The notes: generated by a model not told the origin, from the letters alone. Counted from the stretch's first letter, positions 17,637-26,373 are shown. The stretch: DNA of 64,000 nt from CAIZQW01 sp942493055 (GCA_942493055.1 OW818680.1:4340001-4404000), one strand, 5' to 3'. Program-made: numbers and translations.

Positions 17637-19100
17637 ATGAACTATCTACTGGCGTATGATTTTGGCACAGGCGGTATCAAGGCCTCGCTTTACGATGAAG
17701 CAGGGCAGTGCATCGCGGACGGCTTCGACGGCTATCCGACCTTTTATCCCGCCGCAGGCTTTCATGAGCAGGAGCCGGAGGCGTGGTGGCAGGCGACGAT
17801 CAGCAGTACGCATAAGCTGGTGGCGACGCTCTCCGACGAGGTGAAGCAGCATATTGTCGGCATTGGTATTTCTGGACATAGCCTGGGTGTCGTGCCGTTG
17901 GATAAAAAGGGCAAGTTGTTACGTGACCGCACCCCGATCTGGTCTGATGCGCGTGCCGTGGAAGAGGCCAAGCAGGTGTTTCAGCGTATCCCTGAAGCAG
18001 AGTGGTATCGCATGACCGGCAATGGCTTTCCTGCGCAACTCTATTCCTCCTTTAAGCTGATGTGGTTCAGGGGCCATGAGCCTGAGATGTTCCAGCAGAT
18101 CGCTATTGTGCTGGGCACGAAGGATTACATCAACTACAAGCTGACAGGCGTCTGCGCCACGGATCAGTCCTATGCCTCCGGAAGCGGCGTCTATGATTTG
18201 AAGGCGCGCGCCTACTCGGCCCGCCTGATCGACGCGAGCGGATTGCCTGCATCGATCTTTGCGAAGATCGTTCCCTCCACGCAGGTGCTGGGCACGTTGA
18301 CACCTGAAGCCACACAGGCCTTGGGCTTGCCGCAATCTGTGAAGGTTGTCGCCGGCGGCGTGGACAATTCATGCATGAGTCTGGGTGCGGGTGCCTTCCG
18401 TGACGGACGCGCCTATAATTCGCTCGGGTCGTCGAGCTGGATTGCGGTCTCATCCGCTCAGCCATTGCTGGATGAGGTGAAACGGTCATATGTGTTTGAC
18501 CATGTCGTGCCCGGGCAGTATGTCTCCGCGCTGGCGATCTTTGCGGCAGGCACGGCGTTTAACTGGGTCAAGGGCGTGATGGCCAAGGAGCTGAGCTACA
18601 AAGAGATTGATGCGGAGTCCGCCACCTCGCCGGTCGGCGCCAATGGCGTCTTCTTCATTCCCACGCTTTCAGGTCCGAAGGGCAAAGGCGGCTTTCTGGG
18701 TCTTGAATTGCGTCACACGCGCGCGGATTTGTTGCGTGCCACGCAGGAGGGCATAGCGTTCGGTTTGCGCAATGTGCTGACGGAGTTGAAGAAGCTGGTC
18801 GAGGTCAAGGAGCCGCTGATCCTTGTCGGCGGCGGCGCGAACGCGGCCTTCACGCGACAGCTCTATGCGGATGTCTACGCTATCGAAATCATGCGCACAA
18901 CCATCGGACAGCAATGTGCCGCACTCGGCGCGGCTGTGCTGGCAGGCATCGGCACAGGGGTCTGGAAAGACTTTTCCGTGATGGATGCGTTTGTCCGTCC
19001 GGCGGAGCGCCATCAGCCTGATGCGCCTGTCGCGCAGCAGTACGAGGAGCTTTTTAAACAATTTTTAACAGTAACAAAGATGATGGAGGAATTAGGATGA
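17637..19100 (+). CDS. FGGY family carbohydrate kinase, xylulokinase-like
   Basis: A 487-residue sugar kinase of the ASKHA fold, in the XylB branch of FGGY kinases. It has the N-terminal phosphate loop AYDFGTGGIKASLYD, a GISGHSLGVVPLD segment, the catalytic aspartate in AGGVDNSCMSLGAG, and a C-terminal LVGGGANAAFTRQL adenosine-binding region. It phosphorylates a ketose or polyol; the sugar is not determinable by eye. AAGGGAG precedes the start. The stop overlaps the next gene by four bases (ATGA). With the DeoC-type aldolase and SDR upstream, it could supply the phosphorylated substrate for the aldolase. The hairpin element now separates it from those genes. Confidence 0.9.
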   Translation: MNYLLAYDFGTGGIKASLYDEAGQCIADGFDGYPTFYPAAGFHEQEPEAWWQATISSTHKLVATLSDEVKQHIVGIGISGHSLGVVPLDKKGKLLRDRTPIWSDARAVEEAKQVFQRIPEAEWYRMTGNGFPAQLYSSFKLMWFRGHEPEMFQQIAIVLGTKDYINYKLTGVCATDQSYASGSGVYDLKARAYSARLIDASGLPASIFAKIVPSTQVLGTLTPEATQALGLPQSVKVVAGGVDNSCMSLGAGAFRDGRAYNSLGSSSWIAVSSAQPLLDEVKRSYVFDHVVPGQYVSALAIFAAGTAFNWVKGVMAKELSYKEIDAESATSPVGANGVFFIPTLSGPKGKGGFLGLELRHTRADLLRATQEGIAFGLRNVLTELKKLVEVKEPLILVGGGANAAFTRQLYADVYAIEIMRTTIGQQCAALGAAVLAGIGTGVWKDFSVMDAFVRPAERHQPDAPVAQQYEELFKQFLTVTKMMEELG

Positions 19101-20026
19101 ACAGTTCAAAGTGGACATGTGCGTTGGTGGGATTGCTGGCATTGAATAGTGTTGCAGCAGAGTCGTATATGAAGGGCAAGGCCTTTTATGCGGCTGACTT
19201 TGGCGGAAACAAGCTTGTAAAAGTCGAAGCGAATGGTTCGATTTCATGGAAAGAGCCGGCTAAGAACGTCGGCGATGTTTGGGTTTGGCCCACGAGTACG
19301 CTGTTTGTGGATGGCGGGAAAATGCGCGAGGTCTCTTTTGATGGAAAAGTCATTTTCGAATACAGTTCGGGCGACAATACGGAGATCTATGGCTGCCAGA
19401 AGCTGCCCGACGGAAACTACCTGGCGGTCGAGTGTACGCTCGCCCGGCTCACCGAGGTCAAGCCAGATGGCACCGTGCTGAAGCAACTCTATCTTCGGGA
19501 GGGAAAGAAGACGGGCGGTCACGGGTTTATGCGGAATGCGCGAAAGACCGAGAAGGGGACCTATCTGGTCGGACAGCTCGGCGACGGCGCTGTCGAGTAT
19601 GATGCGGACGGGAAGGTGATCTGGCAGTTCTCAAAGCCCGGTTCAAAGGCGTATGCCGCCGTGCGCATGAAAAACGGGAATACCATGATAACCTTTGCCG
19701 AGAATGAAAATGCATGCCTCATGGAGGTTTCACCTGACAAGAAGATTGTCTGGTCCCTGGATAACAAGGATATGGAGAACAAGACCAATCCGGCAATCAA
19801 TCCCATGAAGTTCCTGACAGGTTTCTTCATCCTTCCCAACGGCAACATTGCGCTGTGCAGTTGGATCGGGCATGGGTTCATCGGGAAAGCGCCGCATATC
19901 TTTGAAGTGACACGGGACAAAAAGATCGTCTGGGAGTTTGCGGACCACACGAATTTCAAGGCGATGGGCTCTATCTTCGTCCTCGACGAAAAGGGCGCGC
20001 CCCTGAATGGCATCGGATTGCATTAA
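19097..20026 (+). CDS. Secreted beta-propeller protein (PQQ/arylsulfotransferase-like blades)
   Basis: A 309-residue exported protein with a signal peptide (CALVGLLALNSVAAES). The body is built from repeated blades with a D-G-K-V/I-W pattern: NGSISWKEPAK, DGKVIFEYSSGD, DGTVLKQLYLREG, DGKVIWQFSKPG, DKKIVWSLDN, and DKKIVWEFADH. This fits a six- or seven-bladed propeller of the PQQ-like or arylsulfotransferase type, but no cofactor or catalytic residue was identified. Translation is coupled to the FGGY kinase by a four-base overlap. A periplasmic sensing or binding role for the locus's carbohydrate is plausible but unproven. Confidence 0.75.
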   Translation: MNSSKWTCALVGLLALNSVAAESYMKGKAFYAADFGGNKLVKVEANGSISWKEPAKNVGDVWVWPTSTLFVDGGKMREVSFDGKVIFEYSSGDNTEIYGCQKLPDGNYLAVECTLARLTEVKPDGTVLKQLYLREGKKTGGHGFMRNARKTEKGTYLVGQLGDGAVEYDADGKVIWQFSKPGSKAYAAVRMKNGNTMITFAENENACLMEVSPDKKIVWSLDNKDMENKTNPAINPMKFLTGFFILPNGNIALCSWIGHGFIGKAPHIFEVTRDKKIVWEFADHTNFKAMGSIFVLDEKGAPLNGIGLH

Positions 20027-20050
20027 TTGCTCGCATTTCAGCCTTTACGC

Positions 20051-20080
20051 TTGACCTTCAATAGCGGGAAACATTACGAT
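20051..20080 (+). promoter_or_regulatory. Putative sigma70 promoter of the S1-domain gene
   Basis: TTGACC (20051-20056), an 18-base spacer, TACGAT (20075-20080). It lies about 65 bases before the ATG at 20145, in the only sizeable gap between the two genes. Confidence 0.5.
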
Positions 20081-20144
20081 AACCATTTCCAATTCAGGCG
20101 ATTGGGTGATGTCAGAGGACCAGTAACGAATAAAGCGAGTAATT

Positions 20145-21593
20145 ATGGACAAGAAGAGATCATCAGCGATGGCGGATTTTGAATCAATGCTCAACGCGCA
20201 GTTGACCAACTACAAAAGCGGCTTCAATCCGGGCGATCGCGTCAAAGGTGTTGTCACGAACATCACCAACCAATTTGTGATTTTAGATGTGAATGCCAAG
20301 CGTGAAGGACTTGTTGCGCCGGCAGACATGATGAACGAAGACGGGACCATGCGGTGCAAGGTGGGTGACACAATTGAGGTCGTCTTCGCCGGCATGAAGG
20401 ATAGCGCCTTTCTCTTCACGGGCAGTTCCAACTCCAAGACGGTTGTTGACCGTACGCTGGCGGAGGCCTTTGCCAAGCAGATGCCCATCGAGGGCAAGGT
20501 CGAGAAGGAAGTCAAGGGCGGTTACGAAGTGACGATCGCAGGCAAGCGCGGCTTCTGTCCCTTCTCCCAGATCAGCCTCTTCCGTCAGGAGGGTGCCGTG
20601 TATACCGGCGAGAAGTTCATGTTCCTCGTCACCGAGTATGGTGATGACGGCCGTGGAGAGAATATTATTTTGAGCCGCCGCGACTTGCTCGAGAAGGATC
20701 GCGCAGCCCAGCGTCTGGAGTTGGTTGAAGAGTTGATGGTCGGCATGGTGGCGAGCGGAACCGTGACGCGCCTTGTTGAGTTCGGCGTCTTTGTTGATCT
20801 TGGCGGTGTTGAAGGCTTGATTCCTCTCAAGGAAATCGCCTGGGCCCGCGATGTGAAACCGGAAGATGTTGTGAAGGTCGGCGACAAGGTCGATGTCCAG
20901 ATCAAGGAGCTTGATTGGGAGCGCAACCGTATCTCGCTGAGCTTGCGCGGCGCACAGGGCGATCCTTGGGCTGATGCTGTGCTCAAGTTCCCGCAGGGCA
21001 CCACCTTCATGGGCAAGATCACGAAGCTCGAACGCTTCGGCGCGTTTGCACAGATGATTCCGGGCGTGGAAGGATTGATTCCGATTGGCAAGCTGGGCAA
21101 TGGACGCCGGATCATGTCCGCACGCGAAGCTGTCACGGAAGGCCAGGAGATTTTGCTCAAGGTTGAGAGCATTGACATTGAACGTCACCGTTTCAGCCTC
21201 GCGCCGGTGGATGAGCGCGTCCAAGCCCTGAAGCCGGGTGAATTGGCTGAAGGCGTCAAGGTTGAAGGCATTATTGAGTCCATCCAGCCGTTCGGCATCT
21301 TCGTCCGCCTCTCGGAAGAGAAGACCGGACTCTTGCACATCAGCGAAACCGATACGCCCAAGGGCGGCAATCCGGTTTCGAAGATGGAACGCCAGTTCCC
21401 GCCCTCCACCAAGATTGAAGTCGTGGTGAAGTCGATTGAAGGCGATCGCATCTCCCTGACCCTCCCTGCGAAGTGGGAGAACCGCAACAACACGCCTGAC
21501 GGCGAGAACAAAGAGGTCTCGACCTGGTTGTCGAATCAGCCGAGCGGCAGCTTCGGTTCCCTGGGCGATGCCTTCGGCAACCTGCAACTATAG
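20145..21593 (+). CDS. rpsA: Ribosomal protein S1-like, five S1 RNA-binding domains
   Basis: A 482-residue cytoplasmic RNA-binding protein with five S1 (OB-fold) repeats, at about residues 28-95, 110-175, 200-270, 285-355 and 370-440. Clear cores are GFNPGDRVKGVV, TRLVEFGVFVDLGGVEGLIP, LERFGAFAQMIPGVEGLIP and IQPFGIFVRLSEEKTGLLH. S1 delivers mRNA to the 30S subunit. It is shorter than the six-domain E. coli protein but within the range of other phyla. The start could also be the in-frame ATG at 20169 (MADFESML). Hairpin element copy 2 begins 13 bases after the stop. Confidence 0.88.
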   Translation: MDKKRSSAMADFESMLNAQLTNYKSGFNPGDRVKGVVTNITNQFVILDVNAKREGLVAPADMMNEDGTMRCKVGDTIEVVFAGMKDSAFLFTGSSNSKTVVDRTLAEAFAKQMPIEGKVEKEVKGGYEVTIAGKRGFCPFSQISLFRQEGAVYTGEKFMFLVTEYGDDGRGENIILSRRDLLEKDRAAQRLELVEELMVGMVASGTVTRLVEFGVFVDLGGVEGLIPLKEIAWARDVKPEDVVKVGDKVDVQIKELDWERNRISLSLRGAQGDPWADAVLKFPQGTTFMGKITKLERFGAFAQMIPGVEGLIPIGKLGNGRRIMSAREAVTEGQEILLKVESIDIERHRFSLAPVDERVQALKPGELAEGVKVEGIIESIQPFGIFVRLSEEKTGLLHISETDTPKGGNPVSKMERQFPPSTKIEVVVKSIEGDRISLTLPAKWENRNNTPDGENKEVSTWLSNQPSGSFGSLGDAFGNLQL

Positions 21594-21605
21594 AGTTTCG
21601 GGGTA

Positions 21606-21798
21606 TTTTTCGCGAAGAACGCTATAAGGTGCTTGCACGGAAAGCCCCGCAAGTGGCGGGATACCGCCGGGGCTTATCTCGTGCAAGCACCTGAGACTTC
21701 TTAAGCTGATGCTGGGTGAACCACGAGCTGTGCCCCCGTGTATTCACGGACTTGCGAGGGCACGCCGTGATTCACCCAATTTGCGATCTTAGCGAAAA
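21606..21798. mobile_element. Gene-less copy of the hairpin element (copy 2)
   Basis: A 193-base copy. Its ends are TTTTTCGCGAAGAACGC (21606-21622) and GCGATCTTAGCGAAAA (21783-21798), an imperfect inverted pair. Hairpin A is at 21628-21691 and hairpin B at 21714-21777. Only 22 bases separate the hairpins, against 466 bases including a gene in copy 1. Outer stems differ from copy 1 but still pair, apart from one C-A mismatch in B. It separates the S1-domain gene from the following small gene and leaves only 33 bases before its start. Confidence 0.65.
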
Positions 21799-21831
21799 GC
21801 ATAATCATTAAACCCATGTGAGGAGCTATCA

Positions 21832-22449
21832 GTGCTGAAAGGGTGTACCACACGAATCTTCTTTGCGCCGAGCGGCAAGCTGGTTGCTGAATGGCAGCGG
21901 GCTGGCAGCCCGTTGCAGATGGCGGTCTTCGAACGTCCGGGCGATCTGGCTGCGAAGCGCTTCGAAGCTGCGCCTCTTGAGAGCTGGTCCATCCAAAACG
22001 GCAAGCAGGGCTGTCAGGCCCTCTTTGATGTCGTTCCCTTTGTCGCCGGAGACATTCCGTCGCCGACCTTTGCCGCCTGTCTCACACCTGCCTTCTGCAA
22101 GGCCTACTCATACGCGATTGAACGCGATGCAACCATTGACGACTTCTGGATGATCCGTGGCGAGCCAGGGATCTTTGCTGTCGTGGCGCAGCGGCGCGGG
22201 ACGACCTGGCGCGTGTCCGGAGTGACGGGCGAGAGCCGCACCTTGACCGTCCGCTTTGAAGACCTCTGGCTGCGTATGCCTGCGGAGTTGCGCGCCCTCT
22301 CCTACACCGTCGATATCTTCCGTGACCCCAATGCCAAAGAGCAGGGGGCCTCTATCGAGGAATCTTTCACAGGTCAAGCCCCTGATGTCCGCATCGCCCT
22401 CGACCTCTCCGCCAACGGCGGCTTCCTCCTCACCTTCCGTCCGGAGTGA
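21832..22449 (+). CDS. Stand-alone protein resembling a GH97 C-terminal domain
   Basis: A 205-residue protein starting at GTG, with AGGAG six bases upstream. The last 95 residues look like the C-terminal beta-sandwich of GH97 alpha-glycosidases: DDFWMIRGEPGIFAVVAQRR, then TTWRVSGVTGE, YTVDIFRD and a closing ANGGFLLTF. There is no catalytic barrel, no signal peptide and no recognisable active site. The first 110 residues are not identified, although a short SPLQM stretch also recalls GH97. It may be a remnant of a larger gene or a domain used on its own. It starts just after hairpin element copy 2, which may have disrupted an ancestral gene. Confidence 0.55.
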   Translation: MLKGCTTRIFFAPSGKLVAEWQRAGSPLQMAVFERPGDLAAKRFEAAPLESWSIQNGKQGCQALFDVVPFVAGDIPSPTFAACLTPAFCKAYSYAIERDATIDDFWMIRGEPGIFAVVAQRRGTTWRVSGVTGESRTLTVRFEDLWLRMPAELRALSYTVDIFRDPNAKEQGASIEESFTGQAPDVRIALDLSANGGFLLTFRPE

Positions 22450-22467
22450 GGCGCGTCTCAGTTATAC

Positions 22468-22571
22468 ATGGCGACATAAGTGTCCGACGAGCATGGAGCG
22501 GCGCGGCTTCCCGCGCCGGCCGGAACGCGAAGGCGTTCCGCTCCAAAACATGCGCGGACTTATGTCGCCAT
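22468..22571. repeat. Nested palindromic intergenic repeat
   Basis: ATGGCGACATAAGT (22468-22481) is perfectly inverted at 22558-22571. Nested inside are GGAGCGG/CCGCTCC (22495-22501, 22538-22544) and GGAACGC/GCGTTCC around 22522-22539. It starts the roughly 600-base gene-free stretch 22450-23046, which otherwise holds the palindrome fragment at 22676 and no convincing gene. Confidence 0.75.
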
Positions 22572-22675
22572 CTATAGGAGCCAGGATTCTGAGCACTGCT
22601 GCATTGATGTTCGGAGTTCCGCCTTGAGGCGGTCATTGCCAACTGCTCGCCTGTTGGCCATCTGCGTAGCGATCT

Positions 22676-22718
22676 GGAGTGCGGCGGCAAGCGGTATTCC
22701 GCGCGACGCCGCTTTTGG
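22676..22718. repeat. GGAGTGCGG palindromic repeat, short copy
   Basis: The block GCAAGCGGTATTCCGCGCG (22687-22705) continuing to GACGCCGCTTTT is identical to the left half of the longer element at 32401-32510. The right half is absent here, so this is a truncated copy. Confidence 0.8.
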
Positions 22719-23046
22719 TGTGCTGTCTTAACGAGGACTCCAGACTCTGGACCCAAGACCCCCAACTTCTACCGCTCATTGCTCACTACCAACTGCTATT
22801 TTTCTCGTCTTCTTATCTCGTGGAAGGAAACATCATGTCCCCTCTACAGTTGGCTGGAGTGTCAACCGCGACGTCAGAATTTGTTTTGAATCAGGAATTG
22901 CTCTTGTCCGCCCACTCCCCAAAGGAGTATAATCCAGCGCATGATATTTGGCAGGTGGGCTTGGGATTATAGTTTAATAGTAACTCCACCCCCGAGTCTT
23001 CGTAAGTCTGTTCAACAACCTTCAAGCAGTGAACGCTCAAACAGTT

Positions 23047-24063
23047 ATGAAAGATGCTAACTCAACCCCCGTACGCTGTTTTCTGTTGTCCATGGTGGTT
23101 TCATGTTCACTATTTGTATATGGGGAAGATAACCCAGCGTTGATAAAGGGAAAGGATGGAGTGATCTACGCCTTCTCAGATGGGCTTCTTCTCTGTTATA
23201 AAGACAGCGCTGATAAAACGCTATGGAAAATCGATGTGTCTTCTCCGAAATGGAGCTTTGAATATGCGTCTTCTTGCTGGGAAAAAATCTATAAGGCTGC
23301 AGAAGAAAATAATCATGGACTAGAACCTGCATTATGCGAAGACCGTGACGGGTTTTATAATGTTACAATGAGGCTGCCCTCTTTTTGGAAACAGGCCATG
23401 GAGCGAAAAAAAGAGACGGCGCTTGGAGGTGGAGCTGCCTATGTTTCAAAAGAAATATTTTTGTCCGGTGATTATGTGTGGCTAAAGGGGGCTATTAAAT
23501 TGTGGTTAGGGGATTTTGGTGAGACATATTCGCCTGGCTGGCTTTGCGTAAATAAAAAGACTGGCGTAATTGAGAATGCGATCCCTCAATCATTTTCCCT
23601 TGTTTCTTATAACGAGGGAGAAGCGCTTTTTGAAGGAGTTGGCAAAAAGATCCTCTATCTTTATTCGACAAACGGAATACAGCTTGCTACAGTTCCGTTA
23701 CAGGTGTCGGTGTCGGACGTTCGGATTCCATTTGATGAATGTATATTTGTAAGAGACGAAGGCGGCACTCAAGGAAAGTTATATACCCTTGTAACAGTTT
23801 CAGAGGAACATGAACCAAACGAACGAGTTGTGATGCATTATTTGCCTGAGATGCGAAACCAGATTAGATTAGAGAAGCGCAGCTATACTGCGGTGGTGTT
23901 CTGTATTCGTCGATTAGCAGAGTCGCGTAGTGGAGTCTCCACGGTTTTCGGGGCAACAGAAATCATAAAACTTTCGGGTATGTCAAAAGAAGATGCAGAG
24001 GCGAAAGTGAAAAATGAACACGTTTGGGCTAATACGATATTCCCTGATCCGCCAACGTGGTAA
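23047..24063 (+). CDS. Hypothetical secreted protein
   Basis: A 338-residue protein not recognised. The ATG at 23047 is chosen over an upstream GTG (23029); either gives a signal-like N-terminus with the hydrophobic core CFLLSMVVSCSLFVYG. The mature part starts DNPALIKGKDGVIYAFSDG and is mixed alpha/beta in character with no obvious motif. The coding sequence is clearly more AT-rich than the housekeeping genes and uses A/T-ending codons more often, which suggests transfer. It stands alone between repeat-rich gaps. Confidence 0.6.
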   Translation: MKDANSTPVRCFLLSMVVSCSLFVYGEDNPALIKGKDGVIYAFSDGLLLCYKDSADKTLWKIDVSSPKWSFEYASSCWEKIYKAAEENNHGLEPALCEDRDGFYNVTMRLPSFWKQAMERKKETALGGGAAYVSKEIFLSGDYVWLKGAIKLWLGDFGETYSPGWLCVNKKTGVIENAIPQSFSLVSYNEGEALFEGVGKKILYLYSTNGIQLATVPLQVSVSDVRIPFDECIFVRDEGGTQGKLYTLVTVSEEHEPNERVVMHYLPEMRNQIRLEKRSYTAVVFCIRRLAESRSGVSTVFGATEIIKLSGMSKEDAEAKVKNEHVWANTIFPDPPTW

Positions 24064-24214
24064 AAGAGGCAAAAAAGGCGCTCATCCCTGAGCGGGAGTC
24101 AAGAGTCAAACGACCTCCGCTCCCACTTTTTTGCGGGTGTCTATCTTTTCATTGTATTTGCTGCTTTATAACAGTGGGGGAAGCGCATGGCTTGGGTTTT
24201 GGGACGGGGAATTC

Positions 24215-24257
24215 TTTGCGACCACACAGTTGTCGCAAACAGGTGGTTAAAAGGGAT
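24215..24257. repeat. Hairpin repeat followed by GTGGTTAAAAG (copy 2 of 2)
   Basis: TTTGCGAC (24215-24222) pairs with GTCGCAAA (24232-24239), and GGTGGTTAAAAGGGA follows. It aligns with 5097-5142: the loop side GCGACCACA and the tail are kept while the stem flanks change together. It lies in the 435-base gap 24064-24497, in which no gene is supported. Confidence 0.6.
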
Positions 24258-24470
24258 ACAGTTTCACACCGGCACCAGCCTGCACTTGCATTTGCATTTA
24301 GGCTTGCCCATCGCTTTCCATTTCGCAATTGTTTTGACCTTTTTGTTGCACAAAGCGCGTAACATGTCTTTGTAGTCTTTGTTCAGCATCGTATTTCTTG
24401 CTCAGCGAAACAACTTCAAGCGTTAACGGCCATACAAGAGCACCTACTTTATGCTCTGTTAGGCCTCTTT

Positions 24471-24500
24471 TCTCTGTGTTCTTTGCGTTCTTTGCGGTTA
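24471..24500. repeat. CTCTGTGTTCTTTGCG-type short repeat
   Basis: TCTCTGTGTTCTTTGCGTTC followed by TTTGCGGTTA. This is the reverse-strand form of the AACCGCAAAGAACGC/ACACAGAG repeats at 31391-31544. Its last three bases form the stop codon of the disrupted tag gene on the minus strand. Confidence 0.8.
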
Positions 24501-25071
24501 ATTTGCCTTCGCGATTTCTGTGTATCGGTAGCAATCCACAAGGTGGTCATTGACCATGCCCACAGCCTGCATCAGGGAGTAGCAGATGGTGGAGCCCACA
24601 AAGTTGAAGCCGCGCTTTTTCAGCTCTTTGCTCATCTGGTCGGACTCTGCTGATTTGGAGGGAAGATCAGCCATGGATGTCCAACTGTTCTGAATGGGGC
24701 TGTTGTTCACAAAGCCCCAGAGATACGCGTCGAAGCTCCCGTACTCCTCTTGAATGGCCAGGACGCCTTGCGCATTCTTGATAGCGGATTCGATTTTGAG
24801 ACGGTTACGAATAATGCCCGGGTCAAAAAGGAGGCGGTCAATCTCCTGGTGCCCATACTTGGCGACGCGTTCGATCTCGAAGTTGTCAAAGGCCTTCCGG
24901 TAGTTATCTCGCTTCTTCAGAACCGTCAGCCAGCTCAGGCCGAGCCTGCGCCCCTTCCAGGATGAGAAATTCAAACAGGAGCCGATCATCATGAACCGGA
25001 ACGCCCCACTCATTGTCGTGGTATGAAACGTACAGCGGATCATCTCCGCACCAGGTGCATCTTTTTTTCAT
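24498..25071 (-). pseudogene. tag: DNA-3-methyladenine glycosylase I (tag), frameshifted
   Basis: Tag removes 3-methyladenine from alkylated DNA. Read from 25071, the N-terminus is intact (MKKRCTWCGDDPLYVSYHDN, then EWGVPVHDDRLLFEFLILEG). The frame then shifts near 24941-24946, where one extra base turns the expected AQAGLSWLTV into AQARPEL. The rest of the protein (GLSWLTVLKKRDNYRKAFDN through KKRGFNFVGSTICYSLMQAV to the stop at 24498) continues in the next frame. All other family features, including the zinc-binding Cys and His residues, are present. The span is 574 bases, one more than a multiple of three. This is either a recent mutation or a sequencing/assembly error. Confidence 0.85.
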
Positions 25072-25090
25072 AGGTTTTCTTCAACTCGTT

Positions 25091-26353
25091 TTATGAGGGA
25101 ATGATTGCGTTGTGTTTGCGAAGCATCTCGTGGATCTCTTTCAGGGGCACCTTGAAGGGCGTTGTGTTCTTGGCCGCTGCAAGTGCCGCAGCGACACCGG
25201 CGGCTTGGCCCATGGCCATGCAGGAGGCCTGCACGCGGAGGCCTGAATTGGCCAGGCGGTCGCTGGAGACGCATCGGCCTGCCACGATGATGTTGCTGCT
25301 CCCTTTGGGAACCAGCGCGCTCAGCGGAATGGTCGGCACAGTGCCCTTGGCCAAGGGTTTGGGTTTGACGCCTCCCTTTGTATGGAGGTCAACGGGATAG
25401 AAGGCATAGCAGACTGCATCCTCGAAGACCTTGCCGCTGGTATAATCGTCTACCGTGATGAGTGTCTCCCCGACGATACGAAAACTTTCACGGAAGCTGG
25501 CTTCGGGTTGGAGGTGTGTTAAGCGCTTCTTGGAGGTGCGGATTTTCTGGAGAAGGTCTTTCCGGCCCTTTAAATTCGCGGCGGTCACGCTGCGCGAGCT
25601 GGAGGAGTCCGCACCAAGAATGTAGAGGGCGTCGGTAATGCCGATACGGCCGGCTTCGTAGGGCTTATCCAGCCTGAAAAGCATCGAGCCGGGCTGCGTC
25701 TCCTCTTCGCGTAAGCGTGGCAATCCCAACAGGCCCACGACAGTCGCTCCGCCGGTGCAGTCAATGATCTGCTTGCAGAGAACGGTTCGGCAGGTGCCAA
25801 ACCCCACACATTCGACTCGCCAGCCCTCCGGCGTTTGGGATATGGCTTGTGGAAACTCGTAATAAGCAATCTTGACTCCCGCCTGTTCGCACTTCTCTTC
25901 GGCGAGGAGCGGATAGAGGAATTGATTGACCTTGAGCTGATGCTCAGGGTGGTGCTTAGGAATATTCGAGAAATCAGGGAAGGTGCCGCCATCCAATTCC
26001 AAGCTCTCCTTGACGAGTTCCCAGCCGATACCTGCGATGACTTGCTTGCCCCAGGCATGGAAGAGTCCTGGAAAGGCCACGCCACCTGTGGTCATGGTGC
26101 CGCCTAACTTGGAACCGCGTTCCACGAGCAGCGTCTTTGCGCCTGCCCGTGCGGCTTGGATGGCTGCAATCGTCCCTGCGGTGCCTCCGCCGACAACCAG
26201 CACATCCGCCTCTGTTGTGAAAGCGCTTTCCGCGTGGCCTGCGGTCTGGGGGAGGGGAGTCGAATCAGCCCGCACAGGCCGGGCGGTTGCAGCAAGCGCC
26301 ACGCCGGCAGCTGAATAGATGAAGTGTCGTCTTCCGATCTCTCTGTTGTTCAT
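25091..26353 (-). CDS. Tat-exported FAD-dependent oxidoreductase
   Basis: A 420-residue flavoprotein of the FAD_oxidored (succinate dehydrogenase/fumarate reductase-like) type. The Tat-like signal GRRHFIYSAAGVALAATA is followed by the dinucleotide fold ADVLVVGGGTAGTIAAIQAA near residue 48, then ERGSKLGGTMTTGG. A C-terminal IIVAGRCVSSDRLANSGLR region and VQASCMAMGQAAGVAAALAA close the FAD site. Substrate is unknown; similar proteins in PVC bacteria occur with polysaccharide-degrading enzymes. A promoter overlapped by an inverted repeat lies upstream, and the start is well separated from the next gene. Confidence 0.88.
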   Translation of the reverse strand: MNNREIGRRHFIYSAAGVALAATARPVRADSTPLPQTAGHAESAFTTEADVLVVGGGTAGTIAAIQAARAGAKTLLVERGSKLGGTMTTGGVAFPGLFHAWGKQVIAGIGWELVKESLELDGGTFPDFSNIPKHHPEHQLKVNQFLYPLLAEEKCEQAGVKIAYYEFPQAISQTPEGWRVECVGFGTCRTVLCKQIIDCTGGATVVGLLGLPRLREEETQPGSMLFRLDKPYEAGRIGITDALYILGADSSSSRSVTAANLKGRKDLLQKIRTSKKRLTHLQPEASFRESFRIVGETLITVDDYTSGKVFEDAVCYAFYPVDLHTKGGVKPKPLAKGTVPTIPLSALVPKGSSNIIVAGRCVSSDRLANSGLRVQASCMAMGQAAGVAAALAAAKNTTPFKVPLKEIHEMLRKHNAIIPS

Positions 26354-26373
26354 GGGCTGACATCCCTTGTGTA

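Noticed and set aside
22835..22972. 45-codon frame preceded by GGAAGGAAAC
   Set aside because: The possible ribosome-binding site is suggestive, but the product has no recognisable character and the gap is repeat-rich, so it cannot be supported.
24187..24375. 62-codon frame rich in His and Leu after the 24215 hairpin
   Set aside because: It reads through a hairpin repeat and has no ribosome-binding site or family resemblance.
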